NCBI GenBank assembly: GCA_000244995.1
Contig: CM001438.1
Span: 4,054,090 to 4,118,089, forward strand
DNA length: 64,000 nucleotides
Reading direction: 5' to 3'
Origin: Burkholderiales bacterium JOSHI_001
GTDB taxonomy: Bacteria > Pseudomonadota > Gammaproteobacteria > Burkholderiales > Burkholderiaceae_C
Under the pieces are notes generated by a model, which was given only the letters and a program-made list of their open reading frames with translations, did no database searches and was not told where the DNA came from. Shown piece by piece: positions 1 to 9,441 of this stretch. The translations under genes and the position numbers were made by a program. The stretch's first letter is position 1. Each line of letters begins with the position of its first letter.

Positions 1-115
1 GGTGGCGCCCGGTTTCACCCACGCCGTTGATCCACATGCGGTTGGCCACCGGGTCCAGTTCCAACAGCAGCGCGGCGGGGGCGGATGGCGGGCGGGAGAT
101 GGAAGCAGCAGCCAC
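1..115 (-). CDS. possible 5' end of a truncated coding region
   Basis: Reading the minus strand from a GTG at 115 to the window edge gives an open frame of about 38 residues. Its later part (ELDPVANRMWINGVGETGRH) has a protein-like composition. No clear ribosome binding site precedes the GTG, no homologue is recognised, and the frame stays open further upstream with unprotein-like sequence, so the start is a guess. It would be the gene downstream of btuD. The stretch between 116 and 317 contains a short inverted repeat (CAGTGT near 161, ACACTG near 122) and nothing else I can name. Confidence 0.25.
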   Translation of the reverse strand, partial: MAAASISRPPSAPAALLLELDPVANRMWINGVGETGRH

Positions 116-317
116 CGACCCAGTGTGACACAACTGACACTGGCAAGGCGTTGCGGCTGGTTCAACATGCCCCCGGCTCAGGGAGAGGAACCGCCAGACG
201 GCTGAGCACCGGAACCGGGCCACCCGCCGCACCAGCGGCCGGTGGCCCGGGCGCCCGGCCCAAGACCCCCCAGCGCTGTCAGCGCCCGCCAACCGCCTCC
301 GGTTCAGGCCAGCCGGC

Positions 318-1058
318 TCAGCACGCGCACCACAGGCCGCCTTCGCGCCGCCAACCGCAGCCGTAGGCACGCTCAAGCGGCGCACTGGCCACCATCTCGT
401 CCACCGTGCCGGCTTCCCAGCGGCCGTCGCCATGCAGGCTGAGCAAATGGGTGGCGGCCTGGGCGATCCAGTTCACGTCATGGGCGCTGAACACCAGCGC
501 CCGGTCGTGCTGCTGCGCCAGCCAGCGCGCCACCAGCAACTGGTGCGCCGGGTCCTGGAAGGACACCGGCTCGTCCAGCAGCATCAGCGGTGTGCCCTGC
601 AGCCGGCACTGCACCAGGGCCACGCGCTGGCGCTCACCGCCGGACAATTGCGTCACATCGCGCGTGGCCAGGTGCTCGGCGTCCAGCGCGCGCAGCACGG
701 CCTGCGCCTCCTGCGGCGGCGCGGCGCCGGGCAGCGGGCTGCTCAAGGCCAGCAGGCGGTCCACGCGCAGGTTGAAGCGGTCGCTGGCCTGCTGCGGCAC
801 GTAGGCGCGCACGCGCGCGGCGTCGGCGGCGGCCCAGTGGGCGGCGTCGCGGCCGAACCAGGCCACCTCGCCGGCCTGGCGCGGCACCGGCAGCCCGGCC
901 AGGGCGCGCAGCAAGGTGCTCTTGCCCGCGGCGTTGCGGCCGATCACGCACCAGCGCTGGCCCACCGCCACCTGCCAGTCCAGGTGCTGCAGCAGCGCGC
1001 GCGCCTGGGCCCACAGGTGCAGGCCCTTCACCACCAGCGGCGGCGCCAGCGGGTTCAT
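318..1058 (-). CDS. btuD: ABC transporter ATP-binding protein, vitamin B12 (BtuD-type)
   Basis: This 246-residue cytoplasmic ATPase should power cobalamin import through the BtuC permease encoded just upstream. It has a Walker A motif GRNAAGKST near residue 41, the signature LSGGERQR, a Walker B segment ending LLDEP and the switch histidine in FSAHD. Its ATG overlaps the btuC stop by four bases (ATGA), so the two are translationally coupled. Within the FecE/BtuD family, sequence alone does not separate B12 from siderophore importers. The assignment rests on the cobalamin riboswitch and BtuB at the head of the operon. A periplasmic BtuF is not seen in the window. Confidence 0.85.
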   Translation of the reverse strand: MNPLAPPLVVKGLHLWAQARALLQHLDWQVAVGQRWCVIGRNAAGKSTLLRALAGLPVPRQAGEVAWFGRDAAHWAAADAARVRAYVPQQASDRFNLRVDRLLALSSPLPGAAPPQEAQAVLRALDAEHLATRDVTQLSGGERQRVALVQCRLQGTPLMLLDEPVSFQDPAHQLLVARWLAQQHDRALVFSAHDVNWIAQAATHLLSLHGDGRWEAGTVDEMVASAPLERAYGCGWRREGGLWCAC

Positions 1059-1963
1059 CGCCCACCCCGCGCCAGCAGGGCCATGAAGAAGGGCGCGCCC
1101 ACCAGGGCCATCACCGCGCCCACCGGCAGTTCCAGCGGCGCGGCCACGCTGCGCGCCAGCAGGTCGGCCGCCAGCAGCAGGGTGGCGCCGGCCAGGGGGC
1201 TCATCCAGGCCAGGTCACGGCTGCGCTCCACGCCGGCCAGGCGCAGGGCCTGCGACGCCACCAGGCCCACAAAGCCGATGGCCCCGGCCACCGCCACCGC
1301 CACCCCCGCGGCCAGCGCGCCGGCCACCAGCAGTTCCAGGCGCAGGCGGCGCACCGGCTCGCCCAGCAGCCAGGCCACTTCGCTGCCCAGCAGCAGGCGG
1401 TCGATGGCACGCTCGCGCCACACCATCCACAGTGCCAGCAAAGCCGCCCCCAGCAGGGCCCAGGGGCCGCCGGTGGCGCCGGACAGGTCACCCACCAGCC
1501 AGAACAGGGCGCCGCGCAGCGCCTGGTCGGGGGTGATGGTCAGCAGCAAGGTGGCCACCGCCCCGCACAGCGACGCCAGCATGGCCCCGGTGAGCACCAG
1601 CCGCGGCGACGCGTCGTCGGCCGACGCCAGCACCGCGCGCGTCAGCGCCAGCAGCGCCAGGCCGGCGGCCAGCGCGCCCAGGCCGGCGCCCAGCCACAGG
1701 CTGCCACCGACCAACAGCGCCAGCAGGGCGCCCACCGCAGCGCCACCCGAGGTGCCCAGCACATAGGGGTCGGCCAGCGGGTTGCGCAGCAGCACCTGCA
1801 TGGCCAGGCCGGACAGCGCCAGCAACGCGCCCACGCCGGCGGCGGCCAGCATGCGCGGCAGGCGAAGCGTGGCCACGATCTGCCCGTCCAGCCCGGCGCT
1901 GCCGATGGCCAGGCTCAAGGCCACGGCCAGCAGCAGCAACCCGGGCAGGACCCAGCGCAGCAT
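1055..1963 (-). CDS. btuC: FecCD-family permease, vitamin B12 import (BtuC-type)
   Basis: This 302-residue inner-membrane permease is made of hydrophobic helices with family hallmarks: LRLPRMLAAAGVGALLALSG near the N-terminus (normally PR...G..L..sG), RNPLADPYVLG, GAIGFVGLV, and a C-terminal ELPVGAVMALVGAPFF. It is somewhat shorter than the roughly 325-residue family norm, mainly at the N-terminus. The order riboswitch-btuB-btuC-btuD on one strand with small or overlapping junctions indicates one transcript. The permease could in principle carry another corrinoid or chelate. Confidence 0.85.
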   Translation of the reverse strand: MLRWVLPGLLLLAVALSLAIGSAGLDGQIVATLRLPRMLAAAGVGALLALSGLAMQVLLRNPLADPYVLGTSGGAAVGALLALLVGGSLWLGAGLGALAAGLALLALTRAVLASADDASPRLVLTGAMLASLCGAVATLLLTITPDQALRGALFWLVGDLSGATGGPWALLGAALLALWMVWRERAIDRLLLGSEVAWLLGEPVRRLRLELLVAGALAAGVAVAVAGAIGFVGLVASQALRLAGVERSRDLAWMSPLAGATLLLAADLLARSVAAPLELPVGAVMALVGAPFFMALLARGGR

Positions 1964-1973
1964 GGCTGTTCGC

Positions 1974-3815
1974 CTAGCGCCAGCGCCAGCGCAAGGCGAC
2001 GCTCAATTCCCGCCCCGGCTGGCGGTAGCCCCAGGCGGTTTCGTAGGCCCGGTCGGTGGCATTGCGCAGCTTGGCGTCCAGCGTGAGCTGGCGGTCCAGT
2101 GCCCAGGTGGCACCCAGGTCCAGCAGGGTGTGGGCCGGCAGGGCGCGGGTGTTGGCCACGTTGTCGAATCGCTTGCCCACGTGGTGCACCTGGGCCTGCC
2201 ACTGAATGCCCCATTGCAGCGTGCTCAGGCTCAGGTCGGCCAACTGACGCGCGCGGCGCGGCAGGCGCCGGCCGCTGCCGTCTTCGGGATCTTGAACGGT
2301 GAAGCTGGGCGCCACCCGCCAGGCTCCCAGGTCCCAGCTGGCGCTGAACTCCAGGCCGCGCAGGTGGGCGCGATCGATGTTCACGCGGTTGAAGGCGCTG
2401 TCGTTGCCGATCAGGTCCTTCACGCGCTGGTCGAACCAGGTGGCGCGCAGGCTGCCGTGCGCCCCGGTGTGGTCCAGCGCCAGTTCGCGGTTCAGCGATG
2501 TTTCAGGCCGCAGCGCGGCGTTGCCGCCAAAGGGGTAGAACAGGTCGTTGAAGGTGGGCGCGTTGAAGCCGTTGGACAGCGTGCCCGAGACCCGCCAGCC
2601 CGGCGCCACTTCGTGCCCGTAGCCCAGCAGCCCGGTGGTGACTGAGCCGAAGTCGGAGTAACCGTCATGCCGCACATTGGCCTGCCAGCTGTGAGGCCCG
2701 GTCTGCCCGTCCAGCCCCAGTCGCGCACTGGTCTGGCCACGCACCGAACGGTTGTAGACGGTGTCGCTGCCGATGCGCGCCACGCTGCGCTCCAGGCCAG
2801 CGGTGAGGCGTTGCCCGCCGGTGTAGGTCCAGCCGCCGTCCCAGGCCAGGCGTTGTTCGTCGGTGCGAACCCAGAACGGAAACGCGGTGACCTCGGCCCG
2901 CAGGCGGTCCCAGCCGCGGGTGAATTGCAGTGAGCTCTGCATCGGCCCATCGTGCCAGGCCAGGCTGGCGCTGGCGGTGTCCACGCCGAAGCGCGATTCA
3001 TCGGCCTGGGTGTCGGGGCCGAACTCGGAGTCGTACTGCGTGACGCCGCCGTTGTGGTTCAGGCGCAGTTGGGCATTCCACTGTGCATTCAGGCGATGTT
3101 CCAGGAAGGCGCCGGCATGCTGCTGGCGAAAGCCGTCGGTGTCGGGGTTGGTGCCGGCCCGCTTGTCCTGAAGGATGGCGTTGAAGCCGTCGGTGCGTTG
3201 CAGCGACACGTCCAGCCCGACCCGGGTGCCACCAGACTGCCAGGCCAGGTCGGCGGCGGCCAGGGCGGTGCCGTAGCGGCCCGCCTGCAACTGCGCCCCA
3301 CCGGAAACCCCGTCGGCCGCCGCGGCGGGACGCTGGGTGAAGATCTGGATCACGCCGCCGAGCGCGCTGCTGCCGTAGACGCTGGACAGGTTGCCGCGTG
3401 CCACCTCGATGCGCTGCACCTCGGCCAGCCCCAGGGCCTGCAGCTTGCCCAGGCCGAAGGACAGGTCGCTGAGCGGCACGCCGTCCACCAGCACCAAGGT
3501 CTGGCGCGACTCGGCGCCGCGCAGGAACACACCAGTCACCGAGCCCGGCCCGCCGGTGCGGGCCACTTCCACGCCCGGCAGGCGCGCCAGCAGGCCGACC
3601 AGGTCGGTGGCCACGGCACGTTCGATGTCGGCGCGTTCCAGCACGGTGGTGGCGGCGAAGACCGCCGACAGCGGCTGGGCCGCCCGGTTGGCGGTGACCA
3701 CCACCACCTGAGGCTGCGCCTGCGCCGCAGCGGCCAGGCACAGCGCTGCCATGCCGGTGGCCACGCGGGCCGCCAGCGTCAAGGGTGCGCGAAGCACCTT
3801 TCGTTTGCGAATCAT
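1974..3815 (-). CDS. btuB: TonB-dependent outer-membrane cobalamin receptor
   Basis: This receptor of about 613 residues brings cobalamin across the outer membrane using TonB energy. The chosen ATG gives a basic N-terminus and a signal peptide ending near AAAQAQ, followed by a TonB-box-like VVVVTANR. The plug domain follows, with LVLVDGVPLSD and the basic/aromatic RIEVARGNLSSVYGSSALGG segment. The long beta-barrel ends in alternating aromatic residues (VALRWRWR), as expected for BAM-dependent insertion. It starts about 90 bases downstream of a cobalamin riboswitch, which is strong support for BtuB over other receptors. The btuC ATG begins 11 bases after its stop. Confidence 0.92.
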   Translation of the reverse strand: MIRKRKVLRAPLTLAARVATGMAALCLAAAAQAQPQVVVVTANRAAQPLSAVFAATTVLERADIERAVATDLVGLLARLPGVEVARTGGPGSVTGVFLRGAESRQTLVLVDGVPLSDLSFGLGKLQALGLAEVQRIEVARGNLSSVYGSSALGGVIQIFTQRPAAAADGVSGGAQLQAGRYGTALAAADLAWQSGGTRVGLDVSLQRTDGFNAILQDKRAGTNPDTDGFRQQHAGAFLEHRLNAQWNAQLRLNHNGGVTQYDSEFGPDTQADESRFGVDTASASLAWHDGPMQSSLQFTRGWDRLRAEVTAFPFWVRTDEQRLAWDGGWTYTGGQRLTAGLERSVARIGSDTVYNRSVRGQTSARLGLDGQTGPHSWQANVRHDGYSDFGSVTTGLLGYGHEVAPGWRVSGTLSNGFNAPTFNDLFYPFGGNAALRPETSLNRELALDHTGAHGSLRATWFDQRVKDLIGNDSAFNRVNIDRAHLRGLEFSASWDLGAWRVAPSFTVQDPEDGSGRRLPRRARQLADLSLSTLQWGIQWQAQVHHVGKRFDNVANTRALPAHTLLDLGATWALDRQLTLDAKLRNATDRAYETAWGYRQPGRELSVALRWRWR

Positions 3816-3899
3816 GTTGAAGAAAACCGAAGGCCAACTGCCCGCCCCCGCTTCCCCGCGATGGCATGGCGATGTGGCGCGCAGCCAGGCTGACGCGCC

Positions 3900-4110
3900 T
3901 CCGGTTGGCCGGTATCCGGGCTGGCGGAGGCAACCCCTGTGGCCTTCCCACCAGTGTGTGAACACCGGCAGTGGCGTGCAGTCACAGGAGCGGGTGCAAC
4001 GCCTGAAGTGAGGCGAAAGCACCGTCCGCTTACCGTTGCGGGGGCAGCTCAGGTTGGGATCGCGCCGTGCCAGCGCGCACCCTCCTGATTCCCGTTTAAC
4101 CCCAGCCGGA
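3900..4110 (-). promoter_or_regulatory. cobalamin (AdoCbl) riboswitch
   Basis: On the minus strand, the leader of btuB contains GGGAATCAGG-like sequence near 4090, the hallmark segment GAGCTGCCCCCGCAACGG followed by TAAGCGG near 4051-4029, and GGGAAGGC near 3950. Near its 3' end is the B12 box GCCAGCCCGGATACCGGCC (about 3907-3925). These elements occur in the order expected for the class I cobalamin aptamer. The element ends about 90 bases before the btuB ATG, so it probably blocks translation or triggers early termination when adenosylcobalamin is abundant. The boundaries are approximate. Confidence 0.93.
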
Positions 4111-4241
4111 ACGACGCCCGGCCAAAGCACCAACGGCGCGCATGCTAGCAGCCGGCGCTTGCGTGAAACCAACAGGCCAGGCCCGGCCCCTACAATGGAT
4201 CGGTTGCACCCCGACCTGCCGCGCTGGCGCGCCGCCGCCCT

Positions 4242-4481
4242 ATGTCCAAGCTGGAAGACCTTGCCGAACGTGTGGACCGCCTGGTGCTTCGGCACGAGGA
4301 GTTGAAACGCACCAACGCGCTGCTGGAACAGCAACTCAGTGCAGTGAGTGCCGAGCGCGACAACCTGCGTTCCCGCCTGGCCGCCGCGCGCGCGCGCATC
4401 GACGCGCTGCTGGAGCGCCTGCCGCAAGACAGCCCCTCGGCAACGGTCCCCAACGCCCACCCCACGCAGGCCCCTGAATGA
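4242..4481 (+). CDS. ZapB-like coiled-coil protein (TIGR02449/DUF904 type)
   Basis: This 79-residue, almost wholly coiled-coil protein is rich in Leu, Glu and Arg in heptads (for example LAERVDRLVLRHEELKRTN), with a disordered Pro/Ser/Thr tail. It has the size and position of the ZapB-like partner that lies directly before zapA in many betaproteobacteria. Its stop overlaps the zapA ATG by four bases. It probably helps organise the FtsZ ring with ZapA. Short coiled coils give weak homology, so the exact subfamily is uncertain, but a coupled role with ZapA is likely. Confidence 0.75.
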   Translation: MSKLEDLAERVDRLVLRHEELKRTNALLEQQLSAVSAERDNLRSRLAAARARIDALLERLPQDSPSATVPNAHPTQAPE

Positions 4482-4798
4482 AGCAACTTGAAGTGACCAT
4501 CCTGGGCCAGAGCTACATCCTGGGCTGCCCCGACGGCGGTGAACGCGAACTGCTGCAGGCCGTGGCCACGGTGGACCGCGAGATGAGCGCGATCCGCGAC
4601 GCCGGCAAGGTGAAGGCGCGCGAACGCATGGCCGTGCTGGCCGCGCTGAACCTGGCCTACCAGCTGGCCGAAGTGCCCTTGGCTGCGCCGGCCCCCCAGG
4701 CCCGCGAAGAAGGTGAAACAGGGCTTGACACCGTGGACCTGAACGCGCTCATCCAGCGTGTGGAATCTGCCCTGGGACACGACGGTCAATTGTTGTGA
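4478..4798 (+). CDS. zapA: cell division protein ZapA
   Basis: This 106-residue cytoplasmic FtsZ-ring stabiliser has the ZapA globular head (MKQLEVTILGQSYILGCPDG..., with VDREMSAIRDAGKVKARERMA and ALNLAYQL). The C-terminal coiled coil typical of the family is interrupted by an Ala/Pro linker. The ATG overlaps the stop of the ZapB-like gene. Its stop codon lies inside the -35 region of the 6S RNA promoter; this zapA-then-6S order is a conserved proteobacterial arrangement. Confidence 0.92.
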   Translation: MKQLEVTILGQSYILGCPDGGERELLQAVATVDREMSAIRDAGKVKARERMAVLAALNLAYQLAEVPLAAPAPQAREEGETGLDTVDLNALIQRVESALGHDGQLL

Positions 4799-4823
4799 CA
4801 AGCCGCGGGACGGGGCCTAGAAT
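4795..4823 (+). promoter_or_regulatory. sigma-70 promoter of 6S RNA
   Basis: GTGACA (4795-4800), a 17-base spacer and TAGAAT (4818-4823) match the sigma-70 consensus at five of six positions in each hexamer. The predicted start is about 4829-4831. The -35 box overlaps the zapA stop codon. Confidence 0.75.
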
Positions 4824-4828
4824 GACTT

Positions 4829-5011
4829 CGTCCGTCGCATTCGCGTGGGTTTTAATTTCCTCGAACCGATGCTCTTTGAGCAAGGGCTTGGAACATTGCC
4901 CGGCTGGTGTGATCGTCTCGCGTCAGATGAACCCGAAGCCGGGCTGACCTCGCCCACCTGGACCTCGCACCTATGGGTTCAGGAATGCGGCCCACGGTTT
5001 GCGGCGGACAC
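4829..5011 (+). ncRNA. ssrS: 6S RNA
   Basis: The 183-base gap between zapA and the EVE gene starts just after a good promoter. It closes on itself: GTCCGTCGC (4830-4838) pairs with GCGGCGGAC (5001-5009), with one G-U pair. The 3' half ends in a segment resembling the conserved GGTTCA...GCGG region of 6S RNAs (near 4976-5009). Length, position after zapA and the terminal stem all fit 6S RNA, which sequesters sigma-70 RNA polymerase in stationary phase. The identification comes from synteny and folding, not from a covariance search. Confidence 0.8.
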
Positions 5012-5041
5012 TTTCCTTCACGACAGCCCCGGCCTCCCCGC

Positions 5042-5503
<462 letters not shown>

Positions 5504-5582
5504 AGTCTTCGCCCGCGCCCTAGACTGGGGCCCGGTTCGATCACAACACAAGGAGACCACCTGCCGCTGCGCCAGGCGGCGG

Positions 5583-7760
5583 GTGCCAGGCATGGAAGTC
5601 CAGTTCACCGAAGAAGTGCGCGCGCTGCGCCTGGGGCAAGGCGAAACCTTCCACGGCGAAGGCATCCTCGCGGTGACCAAGGCGCTGCTGCAAAGCGGCG
5701 TGGCCTATGTGGGCGGCTACCAGGGCGCACCGGTGTCGCACCTTCTCGACGTCATGGTTCAGGCCAGGCCCTACCTGGACGAGCTGGGCGTGCACGTGGA
5801 GCCCTGTGCGAACGAAGCCAGCGCCGCGGCCATGCTGGGTGCCAGCATCCACTACCCGCTGCGCGGCGCGGTCACCTGGAAAAGCATAGTCGGCACCAAC
5901 GTGGCGGCCGACGCCTTGAGCAACCTGGCGTCGCCCGGCGTGGTGGGCGGCGCGCTGATCGTGGTGGGTGAAGACTACGGCGAAGGCGCCAGCGTGATCC
6001 AGGAGCGCACCCACGCCTACGCCGCCAAGAGCACCCTGTTGCTGCTGGACCCGCGCCCGCACCTGCCCACGCTGGTGAAGATGGTGGAACATGGCTTCGC
6101 GCTCAGCGAAGCCAGCAACATGCCGGCCATCCTGGAACTGCGCATCCGCGCCTGCCATGTGCGCGGCAACTTCGAAGCCAGCGACAACCGCGCGCCCACG
6201 TTTTCCACCCGCCACGGCCTGGCCGGCCCGGCGCCCTTCGACTACATGCGCCTGGCCCACCCGCCGGTCACCTTCCGGCATGAAAAGCTGAAGGTGGCGC
6301 AGCGCATTCCCGCGGCCCAGGCCTACATCACCCAGCACGGACTGAACGAGCACTTTGATGGCGACCTGAAGGACCTGGGCCTGATCGTGCAGGGTGGTCT
6401 CTACAACGCCCTGATGCGCGCACTGCGCCAGCTGGGCCTGGCCGACGCACTGGGCGCCAGCCGCATCCCGCTGCTGGTGCTGAACGTCACCTACCCGCTG
6501 GTGCCGCAGCAGGTGGCTGATTTCTGTGTGGGCCGCCGCGCCGTGCTGGTGGTGGAAGAGGGCAGCCCCGAGTACATCGAAAAGGACATCGCCACCCTGC
6601 AGCGCCAGCAGGACATCCAGACGCCCTTGCATGGCAAGGATCTGCTGCCGCCCGCGGGCGAGTACAGCGTGGAGGTGCTGGTGCGTGGCTTGATCGCCCT
6701 GGTGCAGCGACACCTGCCGCAGCTGGATGTGTCGGCTGCGTTGGCCTGGCTGGCTGCCAACGACGCGCGCCGCGCTGACCTGGCCAGCACCCTGGGCCCA
6801 CTGCCGGCGCGCCCGCCCAGCTTCTGCGTGGGCTGCCCCGAGCGGCCCGTGTTCAGCGCGTTGAAGCTGGCCCAGCAGGACATCGGCCGCGTGCACGTCG
6901 CCGCGGACATTGGCTGCCACGCCTTCGCCACTTTCGAGCCCTTCTCGTCCGGCCACTCCATCCTGGGCTACGGCATGAGCCTGGCCAGCCGCGCCGGCGT
7001 GTCGCCGCTGATGCAGCGCCGCACGCTGGCCATCATGGGCGACGGCGGCTTCTGGCACAACGGGTTGCTGACCGGGGTGCAAAGCGCCCTGTTCAACGGC
7101 GACGACGCGGTGCTGCTGATCATGAAGAACGGCTACACCTCGGCCACCGGCACGCAGGACATCATTTCCACGCCCGGCGACGAAGCCAAGGCCGAAGCGC
7201 GCGGCCAGGGCGCGCTGCACCAGAGCCTGGCGCACCGCAACCAGACCATCGAACGCACCTTGAACGGCCTGGGCGTTCAGTGGCTGCGCACCGTGCACAG
7301 CTACGACGTGGCCGCCATGCGCGCCACGCTGACCGAGGCCTTCAGCACCGAATTCGGCGGGCTGAAGGTCATCATCGCCGAGGGCGAATGCCAGCTGGAA
7401 CGCCAGCGCCGCATCGGCCCCTGGCTGGCGGCGCTGCGCCAGCGCGGTGAACGCAGCGAGCGGGTGCGCTACGGCGTGGACGAGGACGTGTGCTCGGGCG
7501 ACCACGGCTGCGTGCGCCTGTCGGGCTGCCCCACGCTGACGCTGAAGGATTCCGGCGACCCCCTCAAACCCGACCCGGTGGCCACGGTGCTGGACGGCTG
7601 CGTGGGCTGCGGCCTGTGCGGCAGCAACGCGCACGCCGCCACGCTGTGCCCCAGCTTCTGGCGCGCTGAGGTGGTGTCCCACCCGCGCTGGCACGAACGG
7701 CTGGCCGCCGGCCTGCGGGCCTGGCTCACGGGCCGCAGCCGCGTCGGGGGCCTGGCATGA
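5583..7760 (+). CDS. iorA: indolepyruvate:ferredoxin oxidoreductase-type, alpha subunit
   Basis: This protein of about 725 residues is the thiamine-diphosphate subunit of a 2-oxoacid:ferredoxin oxidoreductase. It would decarboxylate aryl-pyruvates such as indolepyruvate to aryl-acetyl-CoA and reduce ferredoxin. The N-terminal PFOR-like domain includes GYQGAP. The ThDP motif GDGGFWHNG...IMKNGYTSATG lies near residues 483-520, and two cysteine groups for Fe-S clusters sit at the end (CSGDHGCVRLSGC and CVGCGLC...C). The frame begins with GTG at 5583 or ATG at 5592. The best purine-rich sequence, AAGGAG near 5550, is rather far from both, so the start is uncertain. It overlaps the beta-subunit gene by four bases. 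The true substrate is unproven. Confidence 0.85.
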   Translation: MPGMEVQFTEEVRALRLGQGETFHGEGILAVTKALLQSGVAYVGGYQGAPVSHLLDVMVQARPYLDELGVHVEPCANEASAAAMLGASIHYPLRGAVTWKSIVGTNVAADALSNLASPGVVGGALIVVGEDYGEGASVIQERTHAYAAKSTLLLLDPRPHLPTLVKMVEHGFALSEASNMPAILELRIRACHVRGNFEASDNRAPTFSTRHGLAGPAPFDYMRLAHPPVTFRHEKLKVAQRIPAAQAYITQHGLNEHFDGDLKDLGLIVQGGLYNALMRALRQLGLADALGASRIPLLVLNVTYPLVPQQVADFCVGRRAVLVVEEGSPEYIEKDIATLQRQQDIQTPLHGKDLLPPAGEYSVEVLVRGLIALVQRHLPQLDVSAALAWLAANDARRADLASTLGPLPARPPSFCVGCPERPVFSALKLAQQDIGRVHVAADIGCHAFATFEPFSSGHSILGYGMSLASRAGVSPLMQRRTLAIMGDGGFWHNGLLTGVQSALFNGDDAVLLIMKNGYTSATGTQDIISTPGDEAKAEARGQGALHQSLAHRNQTIERTLNGLGVQWLRTVHSYDVAAMRATLTEAFSTEFGGLKVIIAEGECQLERQRRIGPWLAALRQRGERSERVRYGVDEDVCSGDHGCVRLSGCPTLTLKDSGDPLKPDPVATVLDGCVGCGLCGSNAHAATLCPSFWRAEVVSHPRWHERLAAGLRAWLTGRSRVGGLA

Positions 7761-9370
7761 GCGTGAACACGATGGAGCCGATCACCGTGCTGGTGGGCGC
7801 GCTCGGCGGCGAAGGCGGGGGCGTGCTGGCGCAGTGGCTGGTGGACACCGCCCGTGCCGCCGGCCACGCGGCGCAGGCCACCAGCATTCCCGGCGTGGCC
7901 CAGCGCACCGGCGCCACCACCTACTACCTGGAATTCAGCCCGCGGCCGGCGCATGAATTGAACGGCGCCACGCCGGTCTTCAGCCTGAGCCCGGTGCCCG
8001 GCGGCGTGGACGTGCTGGTGGCCAGCGAACTGCTGGAATGCACGCGCCAGGCTGGACTGGGCTTCGTGGACACGCAACGCACGCGCGTGCTGTGCTCCAG
8101 CGCCCGCGTGCTCACCACCGCCGAGAAGATGCACGGTGCCGACGGCCGCGTGGACAGCGCCACCTTGCAGGCTGCACTGCAACGCCACAGCCGCGAACTT
8201 CTGCTGCTGGACTTCAGCGCCATGGCGCGCGAAGCCGGCACCGTTGTCAGCGCGGTGATGCTGGGCGCGCTGGCCGGTTGCGGCGCCCTGCCCTTCCCGC
8301 GTGCGGCTTTTGAATCGGCCATCCGGGTCGGCGGCCGCGGCATGGAAGCCAGCCTGCGCGGCTTCGGCGCGGCCTTTGACCGCGTGCAGGCCCTGCAGGC
8401 CCTGGGCCACCAGGTGCAGGCCGCACTGTCGCCACCGGCCGCCGCTGCACCCGCTCTGGATGCCGCCACCGCCCAGGCCTTTCCGGCCGCCACGCACGTC
8501 ATCCTGGCCGCGGGCCTGGCGCGGGTGCGTAGCTTCCAGGACGAGGCCTATGCACAGCGGTACCTGCAGCGTGTTCAAGGGGTTCTGGCTGCGGAGCAGG
8601 CCGTGGCGCACGAGGCCCACTTCCCCATCACCACCGAAGCCGCCCGCGCGCTGGCCGTGTGGATGGCTTTCGACGACATCGTGCGGGTGGCCGACCTGAA
8701 GAGCCGGCCCGAACGCTGGCAGCGGATCACGCAGGAGGTCAAGGCCCAGCCTGGCCAGGTGCTGAAGCTGTACGACCACTTCAAGCCCGGCGTGCCCGAA
8801 ATGGCGGCCCTGCTGCCCGCGCCGCTGGCCAAGCGCTTGCAGGCCTGGGACCGCCGCCGCGGCCAGCGCGGACTGGCACCCTGGGCCCTGTCCTTGAAGC
8901 TGCCCACGCACAGCGTCTTCGGCTGGGCTGCGCTGCGCCTGCTGGCCGGCCTGAAGGGCCTGCGTCGCGCAGGCACCCGCTTCGCCCAGGAGCAGGCGCA
9001 GATCGACACCTGGTTGGCCGCGCTGGAAGCCGCCACGCGCGAACACCCGGCCCTGGGCCTGGAAGTGGCCTGGGCCGCGCGCCTGGTGAAGGGTTACGGC
9101 GACACCCACACGCGGGGCCAGCAGCGCCTGGCCCACCTGCTGGCGCATGTGGCGCGGGGCCCGGCGCCGGCGCCAGAACGCGCGCAGGCCTTGCGCGCCG
9201 CGCGCGAAGCCGCGCTGGCCGACGACAGCGGCCAGGCCCTGGACCGCACATTGCAAACGCGTGGTGCCCCCGCCTTGCCAGTGCGCGAGCAGCCCATCCG
9301 CTTCGTGGCACGCAAGCCCACGAAGTCCACGGGCGCCCACCCCGATGTCAGGAGTTCCCCGCCCCTGTAG
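7757..9370 (+). CDS. iorB: indolepyruvate:ferredoxin oxidoreductase-type, beta subunit with DUF6537-like extension
   Basis: At 537 residues this is much longer than the roughly 200-residue archaeal IorB. The N-terminal part is the PFOR gamma-type domain (VLVGALGGEGGGVLAQWLV, SIPGVAQRTGATTYYLEF). The C-terminal half, rich in Ala and Arg, resembles the DUF6537 extension seen in aerobic proteobacterial versions. It is translationally coupled to the alpha subunit. With that subunit it would form a two-chain enzyme for aryl-pyruvate or branched 2-oxoacid oxidation. The function of the extension is unknown. Confidence 0.82.
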   Translation: MSVNTMEPITVLVGALGGEGGGVLAQWLVDTARAAGHAAQATSIPGVAQRTGATTYYLEFSPRPAHELNGATPVFSLSPVPGGVDVLVASELLECTRQAGLGFVDTQRTRVLCSSARVLTTAEKMHGADGRVDSATLQAALQRHSRELLLLDFSAMAREAGTVVSAVMLGALAGCGALPFPRAAFESAIRVGGRGMEASLRGFGAAFDRVQALQALGHQVQAALSPPAAAAPALDAATAQAFPAATHVILAAGLARVRSFQDEAYAQRYLQRVQGVLAAEQAVAHEAHFPITTEAARALAVWMAFDDIVRVADLKSRPERWQRITQEVKAQPGQVLKLYDHFKPGVPEMAALLPAPLAKRLQAWDRRRGQRGLAPWALSLKLPTHSVFGWAALRLLAGLKGLRRAGTRFAQEQAQIDTWLAALEAATREHPALGLEVAWAARLVKGYGDTHTRGQQRLAHLLAHVARGPAPAPERAQALRAAREAALADDSGQALDRTLQTRGAPALPVREQPIRFVARKPTKSTGAHPDVRSSPPL

Positions 9371-9441
9371 TCTGAAGCGATGACCGGACAATGGCTGTGG
9401 CTGTTTTCTTCCTGCCCCTGTCCGTTCGAGGAGTCCCCCGC

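Noticed and set aside
3816-4460. N-terminal extension of btuB through the leader region
   Set aside because: The frame is open, but it crosses the cobalamin riboswitch; the signal peptide starts at the ATG at 3815.
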